DNA of 64,000 bases, taken from Clostridia bacterium (GTDB taxonomy: Bacteria; Bacillota; Clostridia; Peptostreptococcales; Acidaminobacteraceae). Shown piece by piece: positions 45,701 through 53,368 of this stretch (positions within the stretch are counted from its first letter, which is position 1; each line of letters begins with the position of its first letter). Below the pieces are notes generated by a model that searched no databases, was not told where the DNA came from, and worked only from the letters and a program-made list of their open reading frames with translations. The translations under genes and the position numbers were made by a program. The stretch covers positions 62,001 through 126,000 of the forward strand of contig JAGYOH010000002.1 in the NCBI GenBank assembly GCA_018399635.1, written 5' to 3'.

Positions 45701-48602
45701 ACTGCTCCTCCACCATATCCAGGACATCACTGGTGACATTGCCGGCGAAAATTTCTACATTGTAAGTGTATCGCTTGGCGGTCATGTACCAGAATTCAGC
45801 CCCCAGGGATATGTTCATGTTGGCCTGGATGACAAAATTGAACGCCACGGATACCTCGATGATCATGATGGGCGGAATGTTGTACTTCATGCCCCCCATT
45901 CTTTCCTCGACCAGGTTCACCCAGTCGCTCTCAGTCTCCATCATGGCCTGGTATTTTTTAATCAGGTCGTTGGCCGGGTCCTCCTCCTCTTCGTCGCTGC
46001 CAAGGCCCTCCTTGACCTCATCCACCAGCTTTTTCAGTTCATCGACGACATTCTTGAGTTCGTCATCCTCCGTCCATTTCTTGTCCTTGTATTCCTTTGT
46101 CACGATGCTGGCATGGAATTTCAGGCCGGTGTAGTTGAAGATATCGATATTGGCGGTGACCTCGTACTCGGCGATGTAGGGGAATATGGCCCACCACTCC
46201 CACCGGGCGCCACCGTCGATGTTGATTCCGATGTGGATTTCCTCTTCGAATTCACCCGTCAGATTGATGACCACCTGGGCATCCCCATCCCCTGGATTCT
46301 TCGGTCCGATGGTGATTTTTGCCGTGATCTTCAAGGTGAGTCGCAGCCCCGAGTAGTTCTCAAAATGCTCAAGGTCCGTTCCAATGGCGGCCTGGGGTGG
46401 ATCCACCTCCACCTTCACGCTCATCCCGTCGTCCGCCATGAGCTGGATGTCTTCGGGACTCAGGGGCCCGCCCTCCTGACTCAGAATTTCATAATTGCGG
46501 AGTTCAAAATCTTCAGTGATCTCCGTAAAGGCCTTGGTTTCAAAGGCCATGGCGGCAAGGTAATGACCGGCTTCTTCAGCAAAGCCGCTTTCAATGGCCT
46601 GGGCCTCGATTTCAGCCTCCAAGGCCGCGACATCGAGATCCTCCAGCATTTTCTCCCCCTCCACGGGGTCGGTGTTGTACATGTCCATGGCCGCAAGAAC
46701 TTCCTCTAGTGCCACCTCTTCGTAGGCGATGACATAGCCGCCTTCGGTGTCCGTCACCGAGGTGACCAGGGCGAAACCTTCCTGACTGGGACCGGGGGCC
46801 CCTTTCAGATCCCCCTGGTAAAAGGAAAGATAGTCCCCCACATCCACCGTGGTCTGGGAATCCAGACCGATATCGGCATACCAGTCATCGGAAAAATCCA
46901 TGTCCGCCGCCGTTACACTGATTTCATCATTGTAGGGGTTGCCGTCGGTATCCGCATCCATGGCTACCGGCAGGACATCGGGTGTAAAGAGAACCTCCTC
47001 CACGTCGGCGGTCTGATAAGCGTAGGTGGTCCCGTCTACAGAGGTGATTTCGACATAGGCGATATTGCCGTCGGCACCGTCACGGGTGTCGTCCAGCTTG
47101 CGGTCCCTGGGATCGATGCCCTCATAGATGGTGACGGTGGTGCCCGGCTCCAAAGTCCCCTTTGTCAAGGTGAAGGTACCCGCCACCAGGTCTCCCGCCC
47201 CGGACCCGTCCTGGTTGACCGCCAGGGGGGTGGCGTTGATGGTCGTGGCGTCGACCCCGTTTTCCTGGATATTGCTGATGTCTTCGAATCTGATGAAAGC
47301 CATGTTCTCGTTGAGGGTCACGTTGAAAACATCGGCTTTCTTGATGGTGAAATTGTAGTCCCTGGTCTCCTGGGGGAAGCCCTCGAATTTAAGCCTCTCG
47401 TCATCCAGGGTGACTCTATAGCTGGCCCCTTCCTCGAAGCCCGCCACCTGGGAACCTTCATCACCGGCGTAATGGACGCCTGAGACAATGAAATCCGCTC
47501 CACTCTTGGTGACCTTGATCCAATCCACATCCGCCTGGGAATTGAAATTCTTCACCGTGATGAGATTTTTCACCTGGGTCGCCGTCATGGACGCCAGACC
47601 CATGACGGTGATGGAAAAATTACTCTGTTGATCCGTCGCACTGGCAAAACGGGTGGAGGCCGTTTCTGCAAGAGGCACCGCCTCACCCCACCGCGCGTAG
47701 AGAGTGAGACTCTCCCGGATTCTGTCATTGCTGGCCACCAGTCGGGTCAGGGCTTTGTCGTAGTACCAGCCGGCAAACACGGCTTCTTCCTTGTAGGGCA
47801 CCGGCAGGCCGGACATATCCCCGCCCTCTCGCCGGGAAAAACTTTCCATGGCACTGCCCCCGTTGCTGTCGAAGGACAAGCGGTAATAGGTGGCTGAGCT
47901 TCGGCGACTGTCCTCTGAATCCCGGACATCCACCATTTCCATGTCCTCCCGCCCCTGGTCCAGGTTCTCGTCGAGGCGCACGGAAAGCACCGCCGCCTCC
48001 GCCCGGGTGGCCTGGCTTCGAGGGTTGAAATTCCCCAGGTCATCGCCTCTGAACAGGCCGCCGGACCAGAGCTTCATCACCGACTCCCGGGCCCAGGGGG
48101 AGATCTCCTCCAGATCCCCGGGTGGTACCGTCGCCGGTTCTGAAGGCAGGGGAATGTCATAGGCCTCGAAAAAACGCACTGTAAAGGTGGCCATCTGCTC
48201 ACGGGTGATTTTGCTGTCAGGGCTGAACTCGTTGTTGCCCGTTCCCTGAGTAATCCCCTTTTCAACGGCCCACTTCACATAGGGCAGGTAATAGGCCCCG
48301 GCCACGAGATCCGTGAAGATGTCATGATCTGCCGGCGCAGTACTATCCACCTGGGCGATCCGACCCATGATGGTGACATACATGGCCCTGGTCATGGGAG
48401 CATCGGGTGAAAATGTGTCCGGCGTGATCCCAGAGAAAATATCGTTGTTCACCGCCGCCATCACTGAATCATAATACCAGTTGTCGGGGGAAACGTCCTT
48501 GAACATTTGATGATTGTCCTGGTCTGTGGCGTAGGCTATGGAAGAAACGGAATTGAAAACCATGGCCACAATGAGCAGGAAACTGATGATGCGTCTTTTC
48601 AT
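39729..48602 (-). CDS. SLH-anchored giant surface protein with InlB-type repeats (2957 aa)
   Basis: Signal peptide (MKRRIISFLLIVAMVFNSVSS...), then three SLH domains (about 35-90, 95-155, 165-220) that would bind cell-wall polymer. One InlB/Flg_new repeat follows (about 240-310). About 310-1170 is a large unique region, including a Lys/Glu-rich segment and the beta-rich stretch ISLGAEFWYMTAKRYTYNVE. About 1180-2560 contains 14 further FxGW...W repeats and five alternating modules ending in SYEG...DGS...YY. About 2570-2957 is a Calx-beta-like end (FTVTRTGNGVSSDD). No sortase motif. ATG 48602 follows GGAGGG. Confidence 0.88.
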   Translation of the reverse strand: MKRRIISFLLIVAMVFNSVSSIAYATDQDNHQMFKDVSPDNWYYDSVMAAVNNDIFSGITPDTFSPDAPMTRAMYVTIMGRIAQVDSTAPADHDIFTDLVAGAYYLPYVKWAVEKGITQGTGNNEFSPDSKITREQMATFTVRFFEAYDIPLPSEPATVPPGDLEEISPWARESVMKLWSGGLFRGDDLGNFNPRSQATRAEAAVLSVRLDENLDQGREDMEMVDVRDSEDSRRSSATYYRLSFDSNGGSAMESFSRREGGDMSGLPVPYKEEAVFAGWYYDKALTRLVASNDRIRESLTLYARWGEAVPLAETASTRFASATDQQSNFSITVMGLASMTATQVKNLITVKNFNSQADVDWIKVTKSGADFIVSGVHYAGDEGSQVAGFEEGASYRVTLDDERLKFEGFPQETRDYNFTIKKADVFNVTLNENMAFIRFEDISNIQENGVDATTINATPLAVNQDGSGAGDLVAGTFTLTKGTLEPGTTVTIYEGIDPRDRKLDDTRDGADGNIAYVEITSVDGTTYAYQTADVEEVLFTPDVLPVAMDADTDGNPYNDEISVTAADMDFSDDWYADIGLDSQTTVDVGDYLSFYQGDLKGAPGPSQEGFALVTSVTDTEGGYVIAYEEVALEEVLAAMDMYNTDPVEGEKMLEDLDVAALEAEIEAQAIESGFAEEAGHYLAAMAFETKAFTEITEDFELRNYEILSQEGGPLSPEDIQLMADDGMSVKVEVDPPQAAIGTDLEHFENYSGLRLTLKITAKITIGPKNPGDGDAQVVINLTGEFEEEIHIGINIDGGARWEWWAIFPYIAEYEVTANIDIFNYTGLKFHASIVTKEYKDKKWTEDDELKNVVDELKKLVDEVKEGLGSDEEEEDPANDLIKKYQAMMETESDWVNLVEERMGGMKYNIPPIMIIEVSVAFNFVIQANMNISLGAEFWYMTAKRYTYNVEIFAGNVTSDVLDMVEEQYEFTFYVMGTLGLRAGIKVEAKISLFSEKFASVGFAAEAGAYIKMWGYFYYQLTYKASVGQDSKYAGALYFELGIYLELSFEAQAFAGTFSYNPTLYENEWPLWHAGMRENIQDFAYGPGDTPELAMKKSIQTTFVPEGLFEMLYLDLKTGDSDTKIYEDSEDYFTIEMTNDKFSYDRDKNRLTVTPDEEDIRLDGQMVISWINQPLAWTSRPISTRVDLHWDNLKNGYAIVFHSNGGSSIPIIIKRYDEALAPPADPVKKGYLFDGWYSDEALTQAYSLPQTMPNSDMEVYARWEPRSDTPYKVEHYGEILGSARYEVLDTDDLIGTTDSTVPVQTRSYEGYTTPQSREITILPDGSSVLRYYYDREIFTLTYLPGDAEGEALTSDLKYGAKITAPLLNSKGYAFTGWSPAVPAVMPAEDITFTAQWHPAEDTPYRVEYYVEQTSGKDTLQDLDDSRTGRTGSVVPLDSILREDYLLENGIVYKDTTVAGEATTAPVITKDGRLIIKVNYQRVSHEAIFDPDNGSDPETITVKYQGAISPPDSDPVKPGYVFDGWEGYAPGAVMGTGDLTYEAVWLPAQDTGYTVRHLREDLSGGYPTTGDWVESESKVGTTDSPTNAEARSYEGFRAGGFDQVTVLPDGTAEVEIKYSRISYRVDWKTEEGIYKTDQVKYGKTITAPTRNPEKEGYDFDSWQGLAEGATMGTDNLTFAAVWHPATDTAYTVRHLRQDLSGDYSQEDLEGREGTTRTPTAASVKSYEGFTAKTDFDQVIIEPDGSSVVTIYYDRNRYDILWMADGEIFDVTPDLLYGGVILPPGGIPDNKTGYTFDKWLGVPETMPAKHSSYEAGWTAKTYTVTFAVTSGAAIDTNTKEVTYDNRYGALPEPTHTGYQFVNWIDERGATVTADTTVSTPAHHELTATWAADTDVAYTVSHYQQKTEGDQYTLEEDSTQYGETDSDTAAVANTYTGFKALAFSQVKIAGDGSAEVKIYYDRREFTVSWEIDGTASTEEYRYGAGITEPDATRTGYSFEGWDVPVAATMPDHDLNYTATWKPETYSVSFDGNGGSSPDSMMVTYDAAYGALPTPGRTGHEFDGWFTSSSGGTEVVEGTTVEITSNQTLYARWTAREYTVSFDLNTGQGTAPEAITVTYDSGYGSLPVDTGVKTGYHFAGWFTAAGGGSRITSTSTVGIAQDHTLYAQWEANTYTVNFDNNGGSGIMAGQSHTYDQSRSLSPNTFIRTGHSFMGWNTMSDGSGNGYENSASVTNLATDGAVTLHALWTVNEYTLTFHSNEGSDVPAITQDYGTAVTAPADPTRTGYAFKSWDPALPATMPAENRTLTAQWRAVDYAIDYDLDGGSNHTDNPATYNIESGNIALGEAGGKTGYTFEGWYTEAALTGKVGSIAIAEGETGARTFYAKWTPNPYTVIFNKNTGDGTDSLSQDFLYDEAARALIENTFTREGYTFAGWNTKSDGTGTNYSDMQVVQNLAVSGTVSLYAKWRSVTYTVTYELGGGAQASGNPSSYTVESNDITLNDPSREGGYGFMGWYDNAAFTGGEVTTINKGSTGDKTLYAKWGFAGTFTVTNNANNTFTVTRTGNGVSSDDQHVGQQTVYFRTVNGSAIGGTHFYHQGGSGAALTFAEGETFKTVTVTEYQVTKTYEAADGKSYPATSYANIDRTYQLELVKVEGGGLLGTTTKASRTMAKDSAYEIPTTLYDYKAFASQSTVLQIHESFEDYKGTRYTGLSGSPLTGRGDTTDQKAYLEATASLMKVTLDITGEDSGWRMVRYAFFNNHTNDTTSGKESSGTLGTLPEGTKAALVYGISTDTNNTTSYTVKLPAAVGTISSTPAITQGVSVRFASYASGSGSQYVSYGLYDTVGISVATYNEASANSSYWHQGGTLYSAPLDNREPAKIGIAPMAEGDYKAGETVTIAVVFDEIVGSVNGASIIGTNLNTMTYAGGLGSNVLYFTGTVKNASNEESVLNGIALSGTVQDLVN

Positions 48603-48625
48603 TGCTGAAACCCTCCTTTTTCGAA

Positions 48626-48841
48626 CTATGTGATCAGCTTCGGAAAACAACAGATACCGACTTCAAGTGGTTTATCCCGATCCAGATGAAAGTCCGCATA
48701 CCGGCAATGCCAGCAGTTATTTTCAAAGGCATCGACTCTCGGGGAAAAGGCCGGACAGCGCTGAAAGGGCCAGACATTCCCATTCGCATTGGGATTTTCA
48801 AAGAAGTCCTCTCTTTCAAGGTCGGTTTTTTTCTCTGCCAT
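48626..48841 (-). CDS. 71-residue cysteine-rich small protein
   Basis: MAEKKTDLEREDFFENPN... with GGAGG before ATG 48841 and a stop 24 bp before the SLH start. It carries five Cys residues, as Cys in RCPAF, CWHC and ICC, and many aromatic residues, which hints at a metal- or Fe-S-binding site. No confident family. The arrangement suggests co-transcription with the SLH protein. Confidence 0.6.
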   Translation of the reverse strand: MAEKKTDLEREDFFENPNANGNVWPFQRCPAFSPRVDAFENNCWHCRYADFHLDRDKPLEVGICCFPKLIT

Positions 48842-49318
48842 TGCAATCCTCCTCATTCACTCAAAGTCCCATCAAGGGTCTGCAGCCGCCATCGACTTCT
48901 TCACCGCCTGAGACTCATAGTGACTTCTATTACTCCCTTCATTATGATTGAAGACACAAAAAAAGAGCCTATTTCACTTGAAAGACCCTTTTTTTCACTT
49001 AAAAAATGGATCTGTAGTGTTTTAGCTCTTATGATTTGACTTTGCCTTGCTCTATGACATTGTCCAGGAGCGGACATTGTTGCTCTCTTGTACCGCCGCG
49101 AGCGGCATAGCAAACTATTATCAGTAATGATCAACTGGTAATGAGGTGAAAAAGGAAAACACCATTTCACAAGGACTCTCCGGCAAGATTGTCCCTCATG
49201 AAGTGGTGTTCCAAAACCATGATTATGATATCACTCTATAAGGTTGAGTACAATCCTGAAACTGAAATTTTTCATTAGGAGTAACGAGCTGTTACCATGT
49301 CCCGTTTGCAGAGGTTAC
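48842..49318. other. Gene-free leader and spacer, more AT-rich than its surroundings
   Basis: No credible gene in either strand. It contains the leader of the Cys-rich gene and a few short hairpins (such as TGTCC-aggagc-GGACA near 49063). No tRNA or riboswitch pattern was recognised. It borders the tnpB remnants and may itself be transposon debris. Confidence 0.4.
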
Positions 49319-49319
49319 G

Positions 49320-49445
49320 TCAACTACCCACTTCCTTTAGGTGGTGGGTAGTTGACCAAAGAATATCACCTATGTTCTCATTATAATCCCCTACGGACAC
49401 TATAGTTCACCTCGTGAACTACCCCCACTTGTAGAAGTGGGAGCT
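49320..49445. repeat. IS200/IS605-type end hairpins
   Basis: Three hairpins: TCAACTACCCAC and GTGGGTAGTTGA (49320-49354), GTTCAC-ctc-GTGAAC (49405-49419), and CCCACTT-gtag-AAGTGGG (49424-49441) within AACTACCCCCACTT. They have the look of subterminal imperfect palindromes of IS605-type elements. They lie just beyond the tnpB 3' end, where the RNA guide scaffold of TnpB systems is encoded. No functional guide can be claimed. Confidence 0.6.
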
Positions 49446-49518
49446 TCCTGGTCAATATCCCTAACGGAACAAGTTTACCCAGGCTCATAAGGTCGCACCG
49501 ACCTCGATAGTACCAAAA

Positions 49519-50525
49519 CTATATCGCTAGTTTCAGTAGGTTTTTAGCCGCATTGATATCTCTATCGTGGACTATGCCACACTGAGGGCAGCCCAGTCTG
49601 AAGGGCCAAGTCTTTTACCTCCGTTCCAGCCACATTCTGAAATACAGTTGAACTAGGCATAGCTTATAGGGCTAAACGCCTAAGCTCTACCATACTGATT
49701 GAGACTTGCATGCCAACATTTCTCTTGAATGTGCATGCCATGAGACTTCGGATATTGCTTTGGCTGACTTATGATAGTTTTTATCATGTTTTTCACCCTT
49801 AGGTCTTCATCACTATCGCTTGGTTTTCGCGGGGAACGCATCTGAGACTGACCTTTGTAGAAAATCACGACGCTGGTTGGAAATCTTCATGTATTTTGCA
49901 ACTCCTTAGGTGAATCCCCTAGCTCTGTTTCGACTACTCCTTGTCGTTCATGAGAGATCTTTGGAGCTGGGCTAGCGTTTCCTTTGGATTTTCAAGCCAC
50001 TTGGGGTTTTCGTGAGACTTTTCCATCAGAATGAGATTTGCAAAATTCTTTATCCTTACATCACGCCTACTTCGATGACTAATTGTAAAGATTTTCAATC
50101 TCGGTTTCTACGAGAACAGAGACAAAGTACTTGCCCGAAGGGGTCTTGGAAATCGTGTATGACTTGATTCTGTCTTTCGTTCTAAAGCATTTCTGATGCG
50201 CTTGAGTTTAGGCAATTTAATACGGTCATCATCAAATACACGGTGCCATTTTGATTGTTTGTTTAGGAAAAAAGGTTGTCTTTCTTTGACTTGAACTTTG
50301 GAAATCCCACAGATAGGTCTCTAAAGAAATTCCTAAATGCCTTTTGTAGATTGAGCTGAGACAGCTAAATGCTATAACTAGATTCACTTTTGAGCCACTC
50401 GTACTCCTCTTTGTACTGCGCAGGAGTATTATTGAGCATCATCCCTGTTTTCTTGTAATGCTCGATCTTATCGGCAAGCATCTTGTTGTAGATGAACCGT
50501 ACGCAGCCGAAGTTCAGAAAATCTT
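49519..50525 (-). pseudogene. tnpB: Decayed tnpB (IS200/IS605 OrfB) copy 1
   Basis: Clear minus-strand pieces in order but in different frames: FGCVRFIYNKMLADKIEHY and PAQYKEEYEWLK (about 50395-50525), DLSVGFPKFKSKK (about 50290-50340), ISKTPSGKYFVSVLVE (about 50105-50160), and the C-terminal zinc/RuvC tail CPQCGIVHDRDINAAKNLLK (49519-49590, stop TAG). Several frameshifts and stops between them make it a fossil RNA-guided nuclease gene. No tnpA is nearby. Confidence 0.85.
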
Positions 50526-50544
50526 TTGATTTCAATCAGCAAAA

Positions 50545-51488
50545 CCTACATCAAAACAGTCAATGAAATTGTGTCCGATATGGTCGAGGCTGAAAAGGCG
50601 CTTAAGCTCTCTTCAAAAGATGTTGATGTAACGATGCTGAGCGTCAAAAATCAAGCGATCGCAAGATGCTAAAAGGCCCATGAAATCGAAGAACTCGTAT
50701 TTGCCCTATCTTCGAGAAACCGGTATGTCTTTGGAAATAATCAAAACTATACCGTTACGGTACCACTTGAGTTTCCGTTTTATTGTCGACAAATCCAAAC
50801 GAATCGGAGTCGTGCCATCTTAATGATTATCAGGAAGACTTTAATTGAAAGAGGCTGTTAAACTTGGTGCGCCTATCACTCAGAAGTCGGGCAATGATTG
50901 CCTGCATTGCAGTTGAAGACCCGGAATCGATCACAGTCCACAGATATTGTCATGGGCGTGGATCTCGGGCCCAAAGTTCCAGCCGTAGCAAAATCTCTGA
51001 TGGTAAGGCCAAATTCTTCACAATGGGCGAATTAATAAGTTTTCAAAAGACGCTTCAGAGCACTTCGCAAGAAACTTGGTGAGGCCCCGGGTAAAAACTG
51101 TTCATCAAGAATCTTATGACAAAGAGTAACGTTGATGAAAGATTGTGACTACAAAATCAGTCGTCAACAATTAACTTTGCAATCAGAACCATGTAAGCAC
51201 CATCAGACTTGAAAACTTCCCCGGTGATCAGACAAACGGCAAAAGATGTTGTAAAATGAAAGAATCGTACACTCTGGTCGTTCATCGTTGCCGGGCCAGA
51301 ATATATAAGGTACCCAGGCAGTATCACGGTGGAATATGTCGATCCTGCCCACCAGCTGATTCGTCCGGCTCCAAAGTGTGAAACAAACTAAAGGTAGAAC
51401 TACACTTGCAAGCAGGATACCACTCCCATCAACCGTCGGTGCCATCAACATCATTGAGGAAATTCCTCTGATAGCCGGCGTCATGTAA
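50545..51488 (+). pseudogene. tnpB: Decayed tnpB copy 2 (opposite orientation)
   Basis: Plus-strand pieces matching TnpB but split by frameshifts: MGVDLGPKVPAVAK (RuvC-I-type DLG, near 50955-50995), RFRALRKKLGEA (about 51048-51085), KISRQ and an FAI segment (about 51150-51190), EYVDPAH (about 51330), and GAINIIEEIPLIAGVM ending at TAA 51486. Head-to-head with copy 1. No intact frame remains. Confidence 0.8.
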
Positions 51489-51602
51489 GCAGAGCTTGGA
51501 GCCTTATGACTATAGGTCCTGGCATGGGACGGGGTGATGACACACCCCTTGACTCAGGGTCGTACTCCGATAGCAGAAATGCACTTCGGTTTAATCACCT
51601 GA

Positions 51603-51635
51603 GAATCCCCCGAATTGATTCGTGGGGAGTGTCAA
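51603..51635 (+). repeat. Right-end-like hairpin of tnpB copy 2
   Basis: CCCC-GAAT-tg-ATTC-gt-GGGG followed by AGTGTCAA, 115 bp after the tnpB stop, similar to the terminal stem of IS605-type elements. The rest of 51489-51677 shows no gene. Confidence 0.55.
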
Positions 51636-51677
51636 ACCCAGAGCAATTCTAGGCAAAGCATATTCAAGTATTTGCCC

Positions 51678-52157
51678 CTACTTATGATACGGTTCCCTCC
51701 TCAAGATCCTGTAGGCCCTGTAAATCTGCTCAAGAAGAATCACCCGCATCAGCTGGTGGGGGAAGGTCATCCGGGAAAAGGAGATCCGCTTCATGGCAGC
51801 CTGCTTCACCGCCTTGGAAAGACCCAGGGAGCCGCCGATGACGAAAACCAGGTCTGAAACCCCCTGGTGGGGGTAGTCCCCCAGCTGCCGGGCAAAGTCC
51901 TCCGAGGAGACCGCCTCACCATCAATCTCAAGGGTGATGATCCATTGGGAGGGCTTGATTTTGCCCAGAATCCGCTCCCCCTCCACATTCTGGATCATGG
52001 CGATTTCCCTGTCGGAGGGGTTTTCCTTGGTTTTTTCATCCTTGACCTCGATCATAGTCAGGCTGCAGTAGCTCCCCAGGCGCTTCTGATACTCCCCGAG
52101 GGCCTCCTGAAGGTATTTTTCCTTGATTTTCCCCACGGAGAGAATGGTGAGGTTCAC
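51678..52157 (-). CDS. rlmH: 23S rRNA pseudouridine-1915 N3-methyltransferase RlmH
   Basis: SPOUT-fold SAM methyltransferase for helix 69 of 23S rRNA. 159 residues, normal length, from GTG 52157 (GGGAGG upstream) with N-terminus NLTILSVGKIKEKYL, SAM-binding FVIGGSLGLSKAV and C-terminal QIYRAYRILRREPYHK. The GTG overlaps the stop of the PLP enzyme upstream. Confidence 0.95.
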   Translation of the reverse strand: MNLTILSVGKIKEKYLQEALGEYQKRLGSYCSLTMIEVKDEKTKENPSDREIAMIQNVEGERILGKIKPSQWIITLEIDGEAVSSEDFARQLGDYPHQGVSDLVFVIGGSLGLSKAVKQAAMKRISFSRMTFPHQLMRVILLEQIYRAYRILRREPYHK

Positions 52158-53158
52158 CTTGAACCTCCCTTTGAAAAATGGGGCTTCATGGCCCGGATGT
52201 GTCCCTCGCTGAAAATCCCCGGAGAACCCCCGGTATGCAGAAAGAGGACCCGGGAACCCTGGGGAATCTCCCCGGATTCGATCATGGCCAGGAGTCCGGC
52301 AAAGGCCTTGCCGGTGTAGCAATAATCCAGGACGATCCCCTCCGTCCGGGCCACCCTCAGCACGGTGGTCTGCGTCCTATCATCCGGCAGGTTGTAGCCC
52401 CCCCTGACGGTGTCCATGGTAATGGCCAGGTCCTCCCGATCCAGGGTCACGCCGATTTCAAACCGCTGGTCCGCTTCAGCCATCACAGGCATGAGGGTCT
52501 CAAGGAGCTTTTCCTTTTCCAGAGGCCCGTAGAGAACGTTCATGCCCAGGACCTTGAAGGGGTCCCCCAGGTAACGACTGCCCAGATGGAGGCCTCCGAA
52601 GGTGCCACCGGAGCCGAAGGCGGTCACCAGGTAGTCCACGGGTCTGTCAAGCTGGTCATGAATCTCCAGGGCGGCGTCGAAATACCCCAGGATTCCCAGG
52701 CTGTTGCTCCCTCCCAGGGGAATCTCGTACACCCGGTGACCCTGGGCCTCGTACCGGGCGACGACCTGCCGGGTGACCGCCTCCAGGGACGCGAGGGGAT
52801 CCACGTAGACCAGGTCGGCCCCGAACATCCCGTCGAGGATGAGATTGCCTGAAGGCTCCTCCGGCTCTTCTCCCATGAGCAGAATGCAGCACTTGAGACC
52901 CTCTGCAGCCGCCACAGCCGCCGTCATCCTGCCGTGGTTGGTCTGGACGCCGCCCAAGGTCAAAAGCATCGTGGCGCCCTCCTCCCTGGCGTCTTCCACC
53001 AGGTAGGCCAGTTTCCTGAGTTTGTTGCCGCCGAAACCAAAACCGTTGAGATCGTCTCTTTTGATCAGAATCTCCACCCCGGTCTCCTCGGACAGTCTTT
53101 TCAGGGGGTGGATCGGTGTTCTTGACAGGGGATACTCCTTCATCCTGGGCTTTTTCAT
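52154..53158 (-). CDS. ACC deaminase/D-cysteine desulfhydrase-family PLP enzyme
   Basis: 334 residues, tryptophan-synthase-beta-fold. The PLP lysine motif is NGFGFGGNKLRKL (Lys about 51), with GGVQTNHGRMTAA and GSGGTFGGL as phosphate site. Members are D-cysteine desulfhydrase, ACC deaminase or related ammonia lyases; substrate unresolved. Its stop overlaps the rlmH start (GTGA). Confidence 0.87.
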   Translation of the reverse strand: MKKPRMKEYPLSRTPIHPLKRLSEETGVEILIKRDDLNGFGFGGNKLRKLAYLVEDAREEGATMLLTLGGVQTNHGRMTAAVAAAEGLKCCILLMGEEPEEPSGNLILDGMFGADLVYVDPLASLEAVTRQVVARYEAQGHRVYEIPLGGSNSLGILGYFDAALEIHDQLDRPVDYLVTAFGSGGTFGGLHLGSRYLGDPFKVLGMNVLYGPLEKEKLLETLMPVMAEADQRFEIGVTLDREDLAITMDTVRGGYNLPDDRTQTTVLRVARTEGIVLDYCYTGKAFAGLLAMIESGEIPQGSRVLFLHTGGSPGIFSEGHIRAMKPHFSKGGSR

Positions 53159-53198
53159 GGACTTATGGCCTCCTTATGGGATAATTCCAAAAAAACAC

Positions 53199-53227
53199 TT
53201 GATTTTTCATCGAGAAATCAGTATCTT
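53199..53227 (+). promoter_or_regulatory. Promoter of tRNA-Ala
   Basis: TTGATT (53199-53204), 17-bp spacer, TATCTT (53222-53227), 20 bp before the tRNA. Confidence 0.6.
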
Positions 53228-53246
53228 AATGTTAGGACTTTTTTAC

Positions 53247-53322
53247 GGGGGTATAGCTCAGTTGGGAGAGCGCCACGCTGGCAGCGTGGAAGTCAGGGGT
53301 TCGAGTCCCCTTATCTCCACCA
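53247..53322 (+). tRNA. tRNA-Ala (anticodon GGC)
   Basis: 76 nt including encoded CCA. Acceptor GGGGGTA pairs with TATCTCC and contains G3:U70, the alanine identity pair. The D arm is GCTC...GAGC, the anticodon stem CCACG/CGTGG with loop CTGGCAG, and the T arm AGGGG-TTCGAGT-CCCCT. Isolated gene followed by a terminator. Confidence 0.97.
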
Positions 53323-53325
53323 TCA

Positions 53326-53368
53326 CGAAAGAAGGACCTTCTAGCCATAGAAGGTCTTCTTTTTTTTA
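53326..53368. terminator. Bidirectional terminator between tRNA-Ala and mscS
   Basis: AGAAGGACCTTCTA-gcca-TAGAAGGTCTTCT followed by T8 on the plus strand, with TTC-rich tail on the minus. Confidence 0.8.

Noticed and set aside
45387-46709. A 440-codon plus-strand frame inside the SLH gene
   Set aside because: Antisense shadow with no ribosome site and no domain pattern.
48602-49039. A 145-codon plus-strand frame opposite the Cys-rich gene
   Set aside because: No ribosome site or homologous pattern; the minus-strand ORF has a proper site and the better start.
51203-51484. A 93-codon minus-strand frame
   Set aside because: Antisense to the identifiable tnpB copy 2 pieces.
49519-51635. An intact transposon with tnpA
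   Set aside because: No Y1 transposase pattern and both tnpB copies are broken by frameshifts.
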